A stretch of 64,000 bases of DNA from positions 35,466-99,465 of the forward strand of contig NZ_JAAVBE010000021.1 of assembly GCF_014803725.1 (NCBI RefSeq), written 5' to 3'. The notes beneath the pieces are model-generated. The model ran no database searches. It saw nothing but the letters and a program-made list of their open reading frames with translations, and was not told the DNA's origin. Made by a program: the position numbers and the translations under genes. Of this stretch, positions 10,619 through 18,207 are shown in pieces. How positions within the stretch are numbered: position 1 is the first letter of the stretch; the number at the start of each line of letters is the position of its first letter. This stretch comes from Desulfovibrio sp. (GTDB lineage Bacteria > Desulfobacterota > Desulfovibrionia > Desulfovibrionales > Desulfovibrionaceae).

Positions 10619-12838
10619 ATGAACGAAGGGACGGAAAAACAGACGGATCACGCCGCCGGCGCGCCTTTGCGCATCGCGCTGGCGGGCAACCCCAACTGCG
10701 GCAAGACAACGGTGTTCAACGCCTACACCGGCGCGCGGCAGCATGTGGGGAATTACCCCGGCGTGACCGTGGACCGGAAAGAGGGCACTCTTGATGTCGA
10801 CGGGCGCCACATCACCCTGGTGGACCTGCCGGGAACCTACAGCCTCACCGCTTTTTCGCAGGAAGAGCTGGTGGCGCGCGGCGAGCTTTCCGCCGGGCAT
10901 GTGCAGGCTGTCATCGACGTGGCCGACGCCTCAGCCCTTGAGCGCAACCTGTTGCTCACCGTGCAGCTGCTCGAAATGGGCATGCCCGTTGTCCTCGCGT
11001 GCAACATGATGGACGAGGCCCGTGAGGCGGGCATCCACATCGACATGGAGCGCCTTGGCAAACTCTTGCACACACCTGTCTTGCCTATGATCGCCCGCGA
11101 GGGCGAGGGCCTGCGCGAGACCATGCAGGAAGCCATCAAACTGGCCGATGGCGGCCCGCGCGAGCCCCTGCGCCTCTCCTACGGGCCGGACATCGACACG
11201 GCCCTTCTCGAGATGGAGCGCATCATCGAGTCCTCCGGCCTCCTGAAAGACGTGTATGCGCCGCGCTGGCTGGCGCTCAAGCTGCTGGAAAATGATGAGG
11301 TCATCATGCGCGAGGCCCGAGCCTGCGACGCCGCCGCCACCGAGCGCCTGGAGACCATCTGCCGCAAAACAGCCGCCCATATCCATGACACCTTCAACGC
11401 CAGCACCGAGTCCATCATCACGGACCACCGCTATGGCTTCATCCACAGCATCCTGCGTGACGGCGTGCTGGACAGGGACCCGGGGCGGGACCGGCTTGCG
11501 CTGTCCGACAAGATCGATCGCGTGCTCACCAACGCCTTTTTCGGGCCGCTCATCATGCTGGGCGTGCTCTACCTCATGTACCAGATCACCTTCGAGCTCG
11601 GCGCCTATCCGCAGGAATGGGTGGAGGACGGCTTCGATTTGCTGGGTGACTTCCTTACCGACATCCTGCCCGAGGGCCTTGTGCAGTCGCTCCTCGTGGA
11701 CGGCATCATCGCCGGCGTGGGCGGCGTGCTGAGCTTCGTGCCGCTCATCATGATTATGTTCGCGCTCATCTCCTTTCTGGAAGACAGCGGCTACATGGCG
11801 CGCATGGCCTACATGATGGACCGCGTGTTCCGCTTCTTCGGGCTGCACGGCGCCTCGGTGATGCCCTATGTCATCTCCGGGGGCATCGCGGGCGGCTGCG
11901 CCATTCCGGGCGCCATGGCCACGCGTACCCTGCGCAGCCCCAAGGAAAAGCTGGCCACCCTGCTGACGTTGCCCTACATGACGTGCGGCGCCAAGCTGCC
12001 GGTGTTTTTGCTGCTGGCCGGGGCCTTCTTCCCCGAAAATGCGGCCACGGTCATGTTCTGCATCATGCTGGCCGGCTGGTTTTTCGCCCTTCTGGTGGCG
12101 CGCTTCCTGCGTTCGTCCCTCGTCAAGGGCGAGGCCACGCCCTTTGTCATGGAGCTGCCCCCCTACCGCATGCCCACGCTTTTGAGCGTGCTTTTGCACT
12201 GCTGGGAGCGGGCCTGGATGTATATCAAGAAGGCCGGCACCGTGCTCTTGGCCATTTCCGTGGTCATCTGGGCGGCCATGACCTTCCCCATGCTGCCGGA
12301 TGAGGCCGCGGCCCCGCATGAGGCGCGCATCGCCTCCCTTGAGGAACGCCTGGAGGCGCTCCCCAAGGACGCGGAGGAGCGGGAAGCGGTGCAGGAGGAG
12401 CTTTCCGAGGCGAACAACACCTTCGAGGAGGAAAAGCTCGCTTATTCTGTGGCCGGGCGCCTCGGCAAGTGGGTGGAGCCATTCACGCGCCCCGCCGGCT
12501 TTGACTGGCGCACGGACATCGCCCTCATTGCCGGCGTGGCCGCCAAGGAGGCCGTGGTCTCCACCATGGGCACGGCCTGGGCCCTGGGCGAGCAGGACCC
12601 GGACGAGCCTGAGTCCCTTGCCGAGCGCCTGGCGAGCGACCCGGGCTGGTCCAAGGCCACCGCGCTCGCGCTCATGCTCTTCGTGCTCCTGTATTCGCCG
12701 TGCTTCGTGGCGCTGGTGGTCATCCGCCAGGAGGCCGGGAGCTGGGGCTGGATGGTGTTCAGCATCGTGTTCAATACCGCGCTCGCCTATGCGGTGGCGG
12801 TCATCGTGTACCAGTCGGGCCGCGCCCTCTGGGGCTGA
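10619..12838 (+). CDS. feoB: Ferrous iron transporter FeoB
   Basis: GTP-dependent Fe(II) importer of the inner membrane. The N-terminal G domain has G1 GNPNCGKTTVFNAYTG, the G2 region HVGNYPGVTVDRKEG, G3 DLPGTYSLT and G4 NMMDE. It is followed by the helical GDI domain and many membrane segments with the gate motifs (SGGIAGGCAIPGAMATRTLR and AGVAAKEAVVSTMGT). A charged helical insert (about 565-615, EARIASLEERLEALPKDAEE) splits the membrane part. The start is ATG at 10619 after GGAGGA, giving 739 residues, full length. No feoA is seen nearby; the upstream partner is DUF2325. A Fur-like box lies about 50 bp upstream. Confidence 0.96.
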   Translation: MNEGTEKQTDHAAGAPLRIALAGNPNCGKTTVFNAYTGARQHVGNYPGVTVDRKEGTLDVDGRHITLVDLPGTYSLTAFSQEELVARGELSAGHVQAVIDVADASALERNLLLTVQLLEMGMPVVLACNMMDEAREAGIHIDMERLGKLLHTPVLPMIAREGEGLRETMQEAIKLADGGPREPLRLSYGPDIDTALLEMERIIESSGLLKDVYAPRWLALKLLENDEVIMREARACDAAATERLETICRKTAAHIHDTFNASTESIITDHRYGFIHSILRDGVLDRDPGRDRLALSDKIDRVLTNAFFGPLIMLGVLYLMYQITFELGAYPQEWVEDGFDLLGDFLTDILPEGLVQSLLVDGIIAGVGGVLSFVPLIMIMFALISFLEDSGYMARMAYMMDRVFRFFGLHGASVMPYVISGGIAGGCAIPGAMATRTLRSPKEKLATLLTLPYMTCGAKLPVFLLLAGAFFPENAATVMFCIMLAGWFFALLVARFLRSSLVKGEATPFVMELPPYRMPTLLSVLLHCWERAWMYIKKAGTVLLAISVVIWAAMTFPMLPDEAAAPHEARIASLEERLEALPKDAEEREAVQEELSEANNTFEEEKLAYSVAGRLGKWVEPFTRPAGFDWRTDIALIAGVAAKEAVVSTMGTAWALGEQDPDEPESLAERLASDPGWSKATALALMLFVLLYSPCFVALVVIRQEAGSWGWMVFSIVFNTALAYAVAVIVYQSGRALWG

Positions 12839-12874
12839 CGACGCCCCGCCGCGCCTATCCCCGTGCCCGTCTTT

Positions 12875-12896
12875 CCCCGGCTTGACAAGGCCGGGG
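12875..12896 (+). terminator. GC hairpin after feoB
   Basis: CCCCGGC - TTGACAAG - GCCGGGG, 36 bp after the feoB stop, without a T run. The loop contains TTGACA, so the same DNA might also serve as a -35 for the next gene; no convincing -10 follows. Confidence 0.35.
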
Positions 12897-12972
12897 AGGG
12901 GCGGGCATCTTCATATCCTGCGGCCGGCGGGGCTTCGCCCGCAAGGCAGAATTCCTTAAGGCAGGAGGGGCC

Positions 12973-13518
12973 ATGCGCTTGGCTTTTTTTGCGGCCCTGG
13001 TGGCCGCATTCCTGATGGCGGATACGGCCCTCGCCTGGGAGGCCTTCACCCCGCGCAAGACCACGGCCTATGTGGTCGAGGTGGAGGAGGGCAACCTCAT
13101 CGCCGTTGCCAGCCGCTGGGGCAAGAAGAGCGCGGATTATACCATCAGCCTCTACGGCATCGGCATGCCGACCGAAGACCAGCCCTTCGGCAAGGAAGCG
13201 CGGCAAACGTTGCTCAGCCTCCTGCCGCGTGGGGAGCGTGTCATCGTCAGCATCGTCGGCGAAGGGGCCGGCGTTGTCCATGCGCTCGTGCAGGCGCAGG
13301 GACGCTCGATCAACAATCTTCTGGTGGACGAGGGCCTCGCCTGGGTGGATCGCGCCACCTGCAAGGCCATGCTCTGCCGCCGCTGGCATATCGAGGAGCA
13401 CAGCGCCATCAAGGACAGGCGCGGCATCTGGAGCCTCAACATGACAAGCCCGCCCTGGCAGTGGGGCGGCAAGACGGGCACGCCGGCACAGGCCGCGCCC
13501 CGGGGGATGCAGCCATGA
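12973..13518 (+). CDS. Secreted staphylococcal-nuclease-like (SNase) protein
   Basis: 181 residues with an N-terminal signal peptide (MRLAFFAALVAAFLMADTALA, cleavage predicted after ALA), so probably periplasmic. The SNase/thermonuclease fold is suggested by the strand pattern TAYVVEVEEGNLIAV, the YTISLYGIGMPTEDQPFGKEAR segment (family form: RLxGIDxPE...G.EA), and the late NNLLVDEGLAWVDR and AIKDRRGIWS segments. The usual first catalytic Arg/Asp pair is altered (LYGIGMP instead of LxGIDxP), so nuclease activity is uncertain. AGGAGG precedes the ATG. Its stop overlaps the next start (ATGA). Confidence 0.75.
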   Translation: MRLAFFAALVAAFLMADTALAWEAFTPRKTTAYVVEVEEGNLIAVASRWGKKSADYTISLYGIGMPTEDQPFGKEARQTLLSLLPRGERVIVSIVGEGAGVVHALVQAQGRSINNLLVDEGLAWVDRATCKAMLCRRWHIEEHSAIKDRRGIWSLNMTSPPWQWGGKTGTPAQAAPRGMQP

Positions 13519-13934
13519 ACGGATCTGTCGCAGAGGAAGTGAAGCAGTTTGAGGCCGGCTGGAAGGAAGACCCGCTCCATGTGAAGCCGGCCTTTGAGGC
13601 CTGGGAGCAGTTTCTGGCGGGCCTTGCGGACGTGAGCCTGGATTTCAAGGCCCGGCCCGGCATCAGCTATTCTTTGAGGGCGCGCCACGCAGCCCAGAAA
13701 GGGCGCGAGCTCTTTGTGCTGGTGGACGTGGTGGACGACGAGCCCGAAAGCCGCTGGCTCTCGGTGTGTTTTTACGCCGACCTGGTCACGGACCCGGACG
13801 AGCAGGGCGATTTCGTGCCGCAGGGGCTCATGGGCGAGGACGCCCTGTGCTTCAACCTCGACGAGGACTCGCCGGAAATGCGCGACTATATCACGGCGCG
13901 CCTCGCTGAAGCGGCCGGTAATGCCGCACGCTGA
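13515..13934 (+). CDS. Conserved-looking acidic protein of unknown function
   Basis: 139 residues from ATG at 13515, which overlaps the stop of the SNase-like gene (ATGA), pointing to translational coupling; the longer track ORF runs into that gene. No known family recognised. It is acidic and soluble, without signal or membrane segment, and looks alpha/beta: a helical start (VAEEVKQFEAGWKEDPLH), a strand-rich centre (LFVLVDVVDDEPESRWLSVC) and an acidic end (CFNLDEDSPEMRDYITARL). Its last 14 bases overlap the exonuclease gene. Confidence 0.7.
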   Translation: MNGSVAEEVKQFEAGWKEDPLHVKPAFEAWEQFLAGLADVSLDFKARPGISYSLRARHAAQKGRELFVLVDVVDDEPESRWLSVCFYADLVTDPDEQGDFVPQGLMGEDALCFNLDEDSPEMRDYITARLAEAAGNAAR

Positions 13935-14481
13935 AGACCCCGCGGGGGCTGTGCCCTGCGCTGAAGGCGCCTGCGTCGCCATCGACTTCGAGACCTCCGG
14001 CCGGCCGGCGCACTATGCCTGCGCCGTGGGTCTCGTGCGCATCGAGGGGGGCCGGGTGACGGCGCGCTTTGAAAGCCTGCTTCGGCCGCCCTCCCCGCGT
14101 GTATGGTTCACCCATATCCACGGCCTGCGCTGGAGCGACCTCAAAGACCAGCCCACCTTTGCCCAGGTCTGGCCCGAGGCCTCGCGGATATTGCGCGGCG
14201 CCCGCTGCCTGCTCGCCCACAGCGCGCAGTTCGACAGGCGCGTGCTCTATGCCTGCTGCCGTGTGGCCGGCCTCGAGCCCCCGGCCCAGCCCTTTCTCTG
14301 CACCCTGCGGGGGGCGCGGCGGGCGCCGCTCGACCTGCCCTCGCGCAGCCTCAACCATGTGTGCGCGCATTTCGGCATCCCGCTCAACCACCACAATGCC
14401 GCCTCCGATGCCGAAGGCTGCGCCCTCATTTACGTGCGCCTGCGCGAACTCGGGGTGAGTGACGCCCTCATGCGCATCTGA
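13921..14481 (+). CDS. DEDDh 3'-5' exonuclease (DnaQ/epsilon-like)
   Basis: 186 residues from ATG at 13921; the track ORF begins in the wrong gene. All three exonuclease motifs of the DnaQ class are visible: ExoI CVAIDFETSG, ExoII LLAHSAQFDRRVLYACC and ExoIII HHNAASDAEGCA (the DEDDh His and Asp). It is a stand-alone domain like RNase T-type or DnaQ-like exonucleases, not fused to a polymerase or helicase. It would trim DNA or RNA 3' ends; the substrate cannot be read. It is the third gene of a tightly overlapping set with the SNase-like and acidic proteins. Confidence 0.85.
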   Translation: MPHAEDPAGAVPCAEGACVAIDFETSGRPAHYACAVGLVRIEGGRVTARFESLLRPPSPRVWFTHIHGLRWSDLKDQPTFAQVWPEASRILRGARCLLAHSAQFDRRVLYACCRVAGLEPPAQPFLCTLRGARRAPLDLPSRSLNHVCAHFGIPLNHHNAASDAEGCALIYVRLRELGVSDALMRI

Positions 14482-14502
14482 GCGCATGGGCCCGGGGCAC
14501 TC

Positions 14503-14531
14503 TTGGTTTGCAGCATATGCTGTGTTAGAAA
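14503..14531 (+). promoter_or_regulatory. Promoter candidate for rfbBAC with palindrome in the spacer
   Basis: TTGGTT (14503-14508), 17-bp spacer, TAGAAA (14526-14531). The spacer holds a perfect 12-bp palindrome CAGCATATGCTG (14511-14522), placed where a repressor or MerR-type activator would act. The AGGAGG of rfbB follows at 14539. Confidence 0.45.
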
Positions 14532-14555
14532 CGCAGTCAGGAGGTGGATCGTTCC

Positions 14556-15656
14556 ATGGCGCATACGCTTCTGATCACCGGGGGCGCCGGCTTTATCGGC
14601 TCGACGGCCGTGCGCGCGGCTCTGGCCCGTGATGACTGGCGCGTTGTCAACATCGACAAGCTTACGTATTCCGGCAATCTCGAGTCGCTTGCCGAGGTGG
14701 AGGAGCATCCGCGCTACAGCTTCATTCAGGCGGACATTGCCGACCCAGCCGCCATGCGCGCGGCCTTCGAGGTGTTCGAGCCCGATGCGGTCATGCACCT
14801 CGCGGCCGAAAGCCATGTGGACCGCTCCATTGACAGCCCGGCCCCCTTTCTGGACACCAATGTGCGCGGCACCTTTGTCCTGCTGGAGGAGGCGCGCCGC
14901 TACTGGCAGGATCTTCTCGCCAAAAATCCGAAAAAAGGCGCGGACTTCCGCTTTCTCCATATCTCCACTGACGAAGTCTTCGGCGACCTCGCCGACAGCG
15001 ATATGGACGCGCGCTTCAGCGAAACCACCCCCTACGCGCCGAGCTCCCCCTATTCGGCGAGCAAGGCCGCGAGCGACCATCTGGTGCGCGCCTGGCAGCG
15101 CACCTACGGGCTCCCCACGCTCATCACCAACTGTTCCAACAATTACGGGCCCCGGCAATTCCCGGAAAAGCTCATCCCGCTGACCATCATCAATGCCCTG
15201 GCCGGCCGGTCGCTGCCTGTCTATGGCACGGGCGCGCAGATCCGCGACTGGCTCCATGTGGAGGATCACGTCCGCGCCCTCATGACGGTGCTCGCCCGCG
15301 GCCGCGTCGGCGAGACCTACACCGTGGGCGGCAGCAACGAGCAGAAGAATATCGACGTCGTCCGCGCCATCTGCGGCCACCTTGAAACGCTGGCCCCCGT
15401 CAAGCCCAAGGGCGTGACCCGCTACGAAGACCTCATCACTTTTGTGACCGACAGGCCCGGCCACGACGGCCGATATGCCATCGACGCCGGCAAGATTCGG
15501 CGCGAGCTCGGCTGGCAGCCGCGCGTGGCCTTTGACGAGGGGCTGCGCGGCACGGTGGCCTGGTATCTGGAAAACGGCCCGTGGTGGCGTAACATCCTTG
15601 ACGGCACCTACCGCTGCGAACGACTGGGCCTCGGCACGCGCATGGAGGGCAAATGA
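14556..15656 (+). CDS. rfbB: dTDP-glucose 4,6-dehydratase
   Basis: Second step of dTDP-L-rhamnose synthesis: dTDP-glucose to dTDP-4-keto-6-deoxyglucose. Extended SDR enzyme with the NAD-binding loop TGGAGFIGS (residues about 8-16), [10 protein letters not shown], the family acid pair in STDEVFGDL, and the catalytic [10 protein letters not shown] (Tyr-x3-Lys). Start ATG 14556; the track GTG at 14544 lies inside the AGGAGG and is unlikely. 366 residues, normal length. It overlaps rfbA by 4 bp (ATGA). Confidence 0.95.
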   Translation: MAHTLLITGGAGFIGSTAVRAALARDDWRVVNIDKLTYSGNLESLAEVEEHPRYSFIQADIADPAAMRAAFEVFEPDAVMHLAAESHVDRSIDSPAPFLDTNVRGTFVLLEEARRYWQDLLAKNPKKGADFRFLHISTDEVFGDLADSDMDARFSETTPYAPSSPYSASKAASDHLVRAWQRTYGLPTLITNCSNNYGPRQFPEKLIPLTIINALAGRSLPVYGTGAQIRDWLHVEDHVRALMTVLARGRVGETYTVGGSNEQKNIDVVRAICGHLETLAPVKPKGVTRYEDLITFVTDRPGHDGRYAIDAGKIRRELGWQPRVAFDEGLRGTVAWYLENGPWWRNILDGTYRCERLGLGTRMEGK

Positions 15657-16552
15657 GCGCCTACAAGGGCATCGTTCTCGCCGGGGGCAGCGGTACGCGC
15701 CTCTACCCCATCACCCTGGGCGTGTCCAAGCAGCTCCTGCCGGTCTATGACAAGCCCATGATCTATTATCCGCTGTCGGTGCTCATGCTCGGCGGCATCC
15801 GGGAGATCCTGGTCATTTCTACCCCGGCGGACATGCCCCAGTACCAGCGCCTCCTCGGGGACGGCTCGCGCTTCGGGGTCAAGTTCAGCTATGCCGTGCA
15901 GCCGGAGCCCGCCGGCATCGCCCAGGCCTTCCTCATCGGTGAGGACTTTCTCGCCGGCTCGCCCGTGTGCCTCATTCTGGGCGACAATGTTTTCCATGGC
16001 GAGCACTTCACGGAAAAGCTGAACCGCGCCGTGGCGCGCACCAGGGGCGCCACCATTTTCGGCTATCAGGTGCGCGACCCCGAGCGCTTCGGCGTGGTGG
16101 AGTTCGACGCCGCGGGCAATGCCATCGGCATCGAGGAGAAGCCCGCGCGGCCGCGCTCCCGTTTTGCGGTGACGGGCCTCTATTTTTATGACGCCACCGT
16201 GGTGGACATCGCGCGCGGCCTCAAGCCCTCGGCCCGGGGGGAGCTGGAGATAACGAGCGTCAACCAGGCCTATCTCGACCGCGGCGATCTCCATGTGGTG
16301 CGCCTCGGCCGCGGCTTCGCCTGGCTGGATACGGGAACGCACTCGAGCCTGCTCGAGGCGTCCTCCTATGTGCAGACCATCGAGGCGCGCCAGGGCCTCA
16401 AGGTGGCCTGCCTTGAGGAGATCGCCTGGCAGAACGGGTGGATAAGCGATGCCGAGATGCGTCGCGCCGGTGAATTTTTCGGCAAGACGGAATATGGGCA
16501 ATACCTGCTGCGGCTGCTGGATTCGGCGCGGCGGACAGGAGACGACGCATAG
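15653..16552 (+). CDS. rfbA: Glucose-1-phosphate thymidylyltransferase
   Basis: First step of the dTDP-sugar pathway: glucose-1-phosphate + dTTP to dTDP-glucose. 299 residues. The nucleotidyltransferase signature is [22 protein letters not shown] near the N terminus; [26 protein letters not shown] and the late [17 protein letters not shown] match RmlA. It is translationally coupled to rfbB through ATGA and followed by rfbC after 56 bp. Confidence 0.96.
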   Translation: MSAYKGIVLAGGSGTRLYPITLGVSKQLLPVYDKPMIYYPLSVLMLGGIREILVISTPADMPQYQRLLGDGSRFGVKFSYAVQPEPAGIAQAFLIGEDFLAGSPVCLILGDNVFHGEHFTEKLNRAVARTRGATIFGYQVRDPERFGVVEFDAAGNAIGIEEKPARPRSRFAVTGLYFYDATVVDIARGLKPSARGELEITSVNQAYLDRGDLHVVRLGRGFAWLDTGTHSSLLEASSYVQTIEARQGLKVACLEEIAWQNGWISDAEMRRAGEFFGKTEYGQYLLRLLDSARRTGDDA

Positions 16553-16608
16553 GGATTGGGCCCGGTGGGCCGCGGCCCCGGTGAGCGACAAAGGGAGACT
16601 CAGGGCAA

Positions 16609-17154
16609 ATGGAATTTCAGACTCTCGCCCCCGGCGGCCCGGTGGTGATGACGCCGATCCTTCACGGCGATGCGCGGGGCTCCTTCATGGAGACCTTCCG
16701 GCAGAACGACTTTGCGCGCCACTGCGGCGAGCATGTCTTCGTGCAGGACAATCAGAGCCGTTCGCGCGGGCGCGTCTTGCGCGGGCTGCATTACCAGTTG
16801 CGGCAGCCGCAGGGCAAGCTTCTGCGGGTCATCAGCGGAAGGGTGTTCGACGTGGCCGTTGACCTGCGTCGCTCCTCCCCCCATTTCGGCAAGAGCTATT
16901 CCATGGTGCTGGATACGGAAGAACACCGCATGTTCTGGGTTCCCCCGGGCTTTGCGCACGGCTTTCTCGTGCTCGGCGACGGCGCGGAATTCGTCTACAA
17001 GTGCACCACCTACTATGCGCCTGACGATGAATGCTGCCTTAGGTGGGATGACCCGGCGCTTGGCATCGACTGGCCCATGCCCGAAGGCGGCCCCATCCTC
17101 TCCGAGAAGGATGCGCGCGGGCTGCCGCTTTCGGAGTGCCCCACCTTCGCCTGA
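16609..17154 (+). CDS. rfbC: dTDP-4-dehydrorhamnose 3,5-epimerase
   Basis: Third step of dTDP-rhamnose synthesis. 181-residue cupin with the RmlC pattern: HGDARGSFMETFRQNDFA, QDNQSRSRGRVLRGLHYQL (holds the catalytic His), VDLRRSSPHFGKS, and the substrate Tyr in KCTTYYAPDDECCLRWDDP. RBS AGGGAG. No rfbD (final reductase) follows; the next gene is on the other strand 9 bp away, so the set ends here. Confidence 0.95.
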   Translation: MEFQTLAPGGPVVMTPILHGDARGSFMETFRQNDFARHCGEHVFVQDNQSRSRGRVLRGLHYQLRQPQGKLLRVISGRVFDVAVDLRRSSPHFGKSYSMVLDTEEHRMFWVPPGFAHGFLVLGDGAEFVYKCTTYYAPDDECCLRWDDPALGIDWPMPEGGPILSEKDARGLPLSECPTFA

Positions 17155-17163
17155 GCGCGGGGG

Positions 17164-18207
17164 TCAGGCGGGCTTGCGTGCGCTGCGCTCAAGCCAGGCC
17201 ATATAGTCGGGGAAGTGTTTTGCGAGCAGTGCGCGCGCATTGTCTTCCGCCATGGTGTAGCGGCTGGCGGACATTTTGCCCGTGCCCACCCAGTGGCGCA
17301 GATAGCGCTTGTAATCAAAGTGCCTTGCGCGGAAGCCCAGGGCGTGCATGGCCCGGAACCAGGGCACTGCCGTATCCAGATTGTAGCGGCCGCATGCGCC
17401 GAAGGCCCCCGGGGGCAGCGCCGGGCCAAAGGGCACGCAGTGCGGCCGCGTCCTTTCCAGGTCCAGCAGGCAAAACCACTCGTTGACGCGGCACTCCGGC
17501 AGGGGCCACGGCTGCCGGTCAAAAAACTCGGTAAAACATTCCTCATAGGGGCGCACCGGCACGCCCAGTTCTCGCGCGTGGGCATACAGCCGGCGCAACT
17601 CGGCCGCATCCGGCCGGAATTCCTCATAACGCTCCGAGCTGCACGGGGGGCGGTCCATGACATCCTTCACCACCCGGGCCGCATGGGCCGGGCAGCGCCA
17701 GCATTGCCCAAGCTGGCCGATGGCGAAGGCGTCCCCCATGGCCGCCAGCATCTCCCCCAGCGCATCCCCGAACACATAAATATCGTTGTGCATGAGCAGC
17801 AGCTTGCGGCTCTCGCTGTGCTCAAAGGCACTCTGGTAGCGTATGGAGAGCCGGTAGGCAGCATCGTCAAGGCGCGCCATATCCGGGGCCTCGAGCGCCA
17901 GCCAGTGCTCCGGCTGGGAGACGCGGCACGGCCAGTGAAGCACCTCCGTGAGATACCTCGCGACCACATAGGGGCTCACGCGGTCATAGCGGGAACCCTT
18001 GGGTTCGTACTGGAGCCAGATCGTCCCCACATGCGCGCCGCTCTGCTTCAGCAGCGACAGCACGGAGAGCGCCGTCTGGTAGGGTTTGGCGAAGATGTTG
18101 ACGGCCACGTCCACCCGCTCTGCGGGGGCTTCCGGGGATGCCTGCGGAGGCGCTGCCGCACGCTCTTGCTTCGGGGCCGCTGCGGCGCCAGTTTCGCCCG
18201 GGGCCAT
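17164..18207 (-). CDS. Unknown protein, possibly a sugar-transfer enzyme
   Basis: 347 residues from ATG at 18207, whose first base is the last base of the glgB stop (TGATG), with GGGAGG upstream; the TTG used by the track is too close to that site. The first 30 residues are Ala/Pro-rich. The body resembles a nucleotide-binding alpha/beta domain (VAVNIFAKPYQTALSVLSLLKQ; KLLLMHNDIYVFGDALGEML, where ND could be a GT-A-type acidic site), with Cys pairs (CWRCP). No family recognised with certainty. Tight coupling to a branching enzyme and proximity to rfb genes favour polysaccharide assembly. This is inference. Confidence 0.5.
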   Translation of the reverse strand: MAPGETGAAAAPKQERAAAPPQASPEAPAERVDVAVNIFAKPYQTALSVLSLLKQSGAHVGTIWLQYEPKGSRYDRVSPYVVARYLTEVLHWPCRVSQPEHWLALEAPDMARLDDAAYRLSIRYQSAFEHSESRKLLLMHNDIYVFGDALGEMLAAMGDAFAIGQLGQCWRCPAHAARVVKDVMDRPPCSSERYEEFRPDAAELRRLYAHARELGVPVRPYEECFTEFFDRQPWPLPECRVNEWFCLLDLERTRPHCVPFGPALPPGAFGACGRYNLDTAVPWFRAMHALGFRARHFDYKRYLRHWVGTGKMSASRYTMAEDNARALLAKHFPDYMAWLERSARKPA

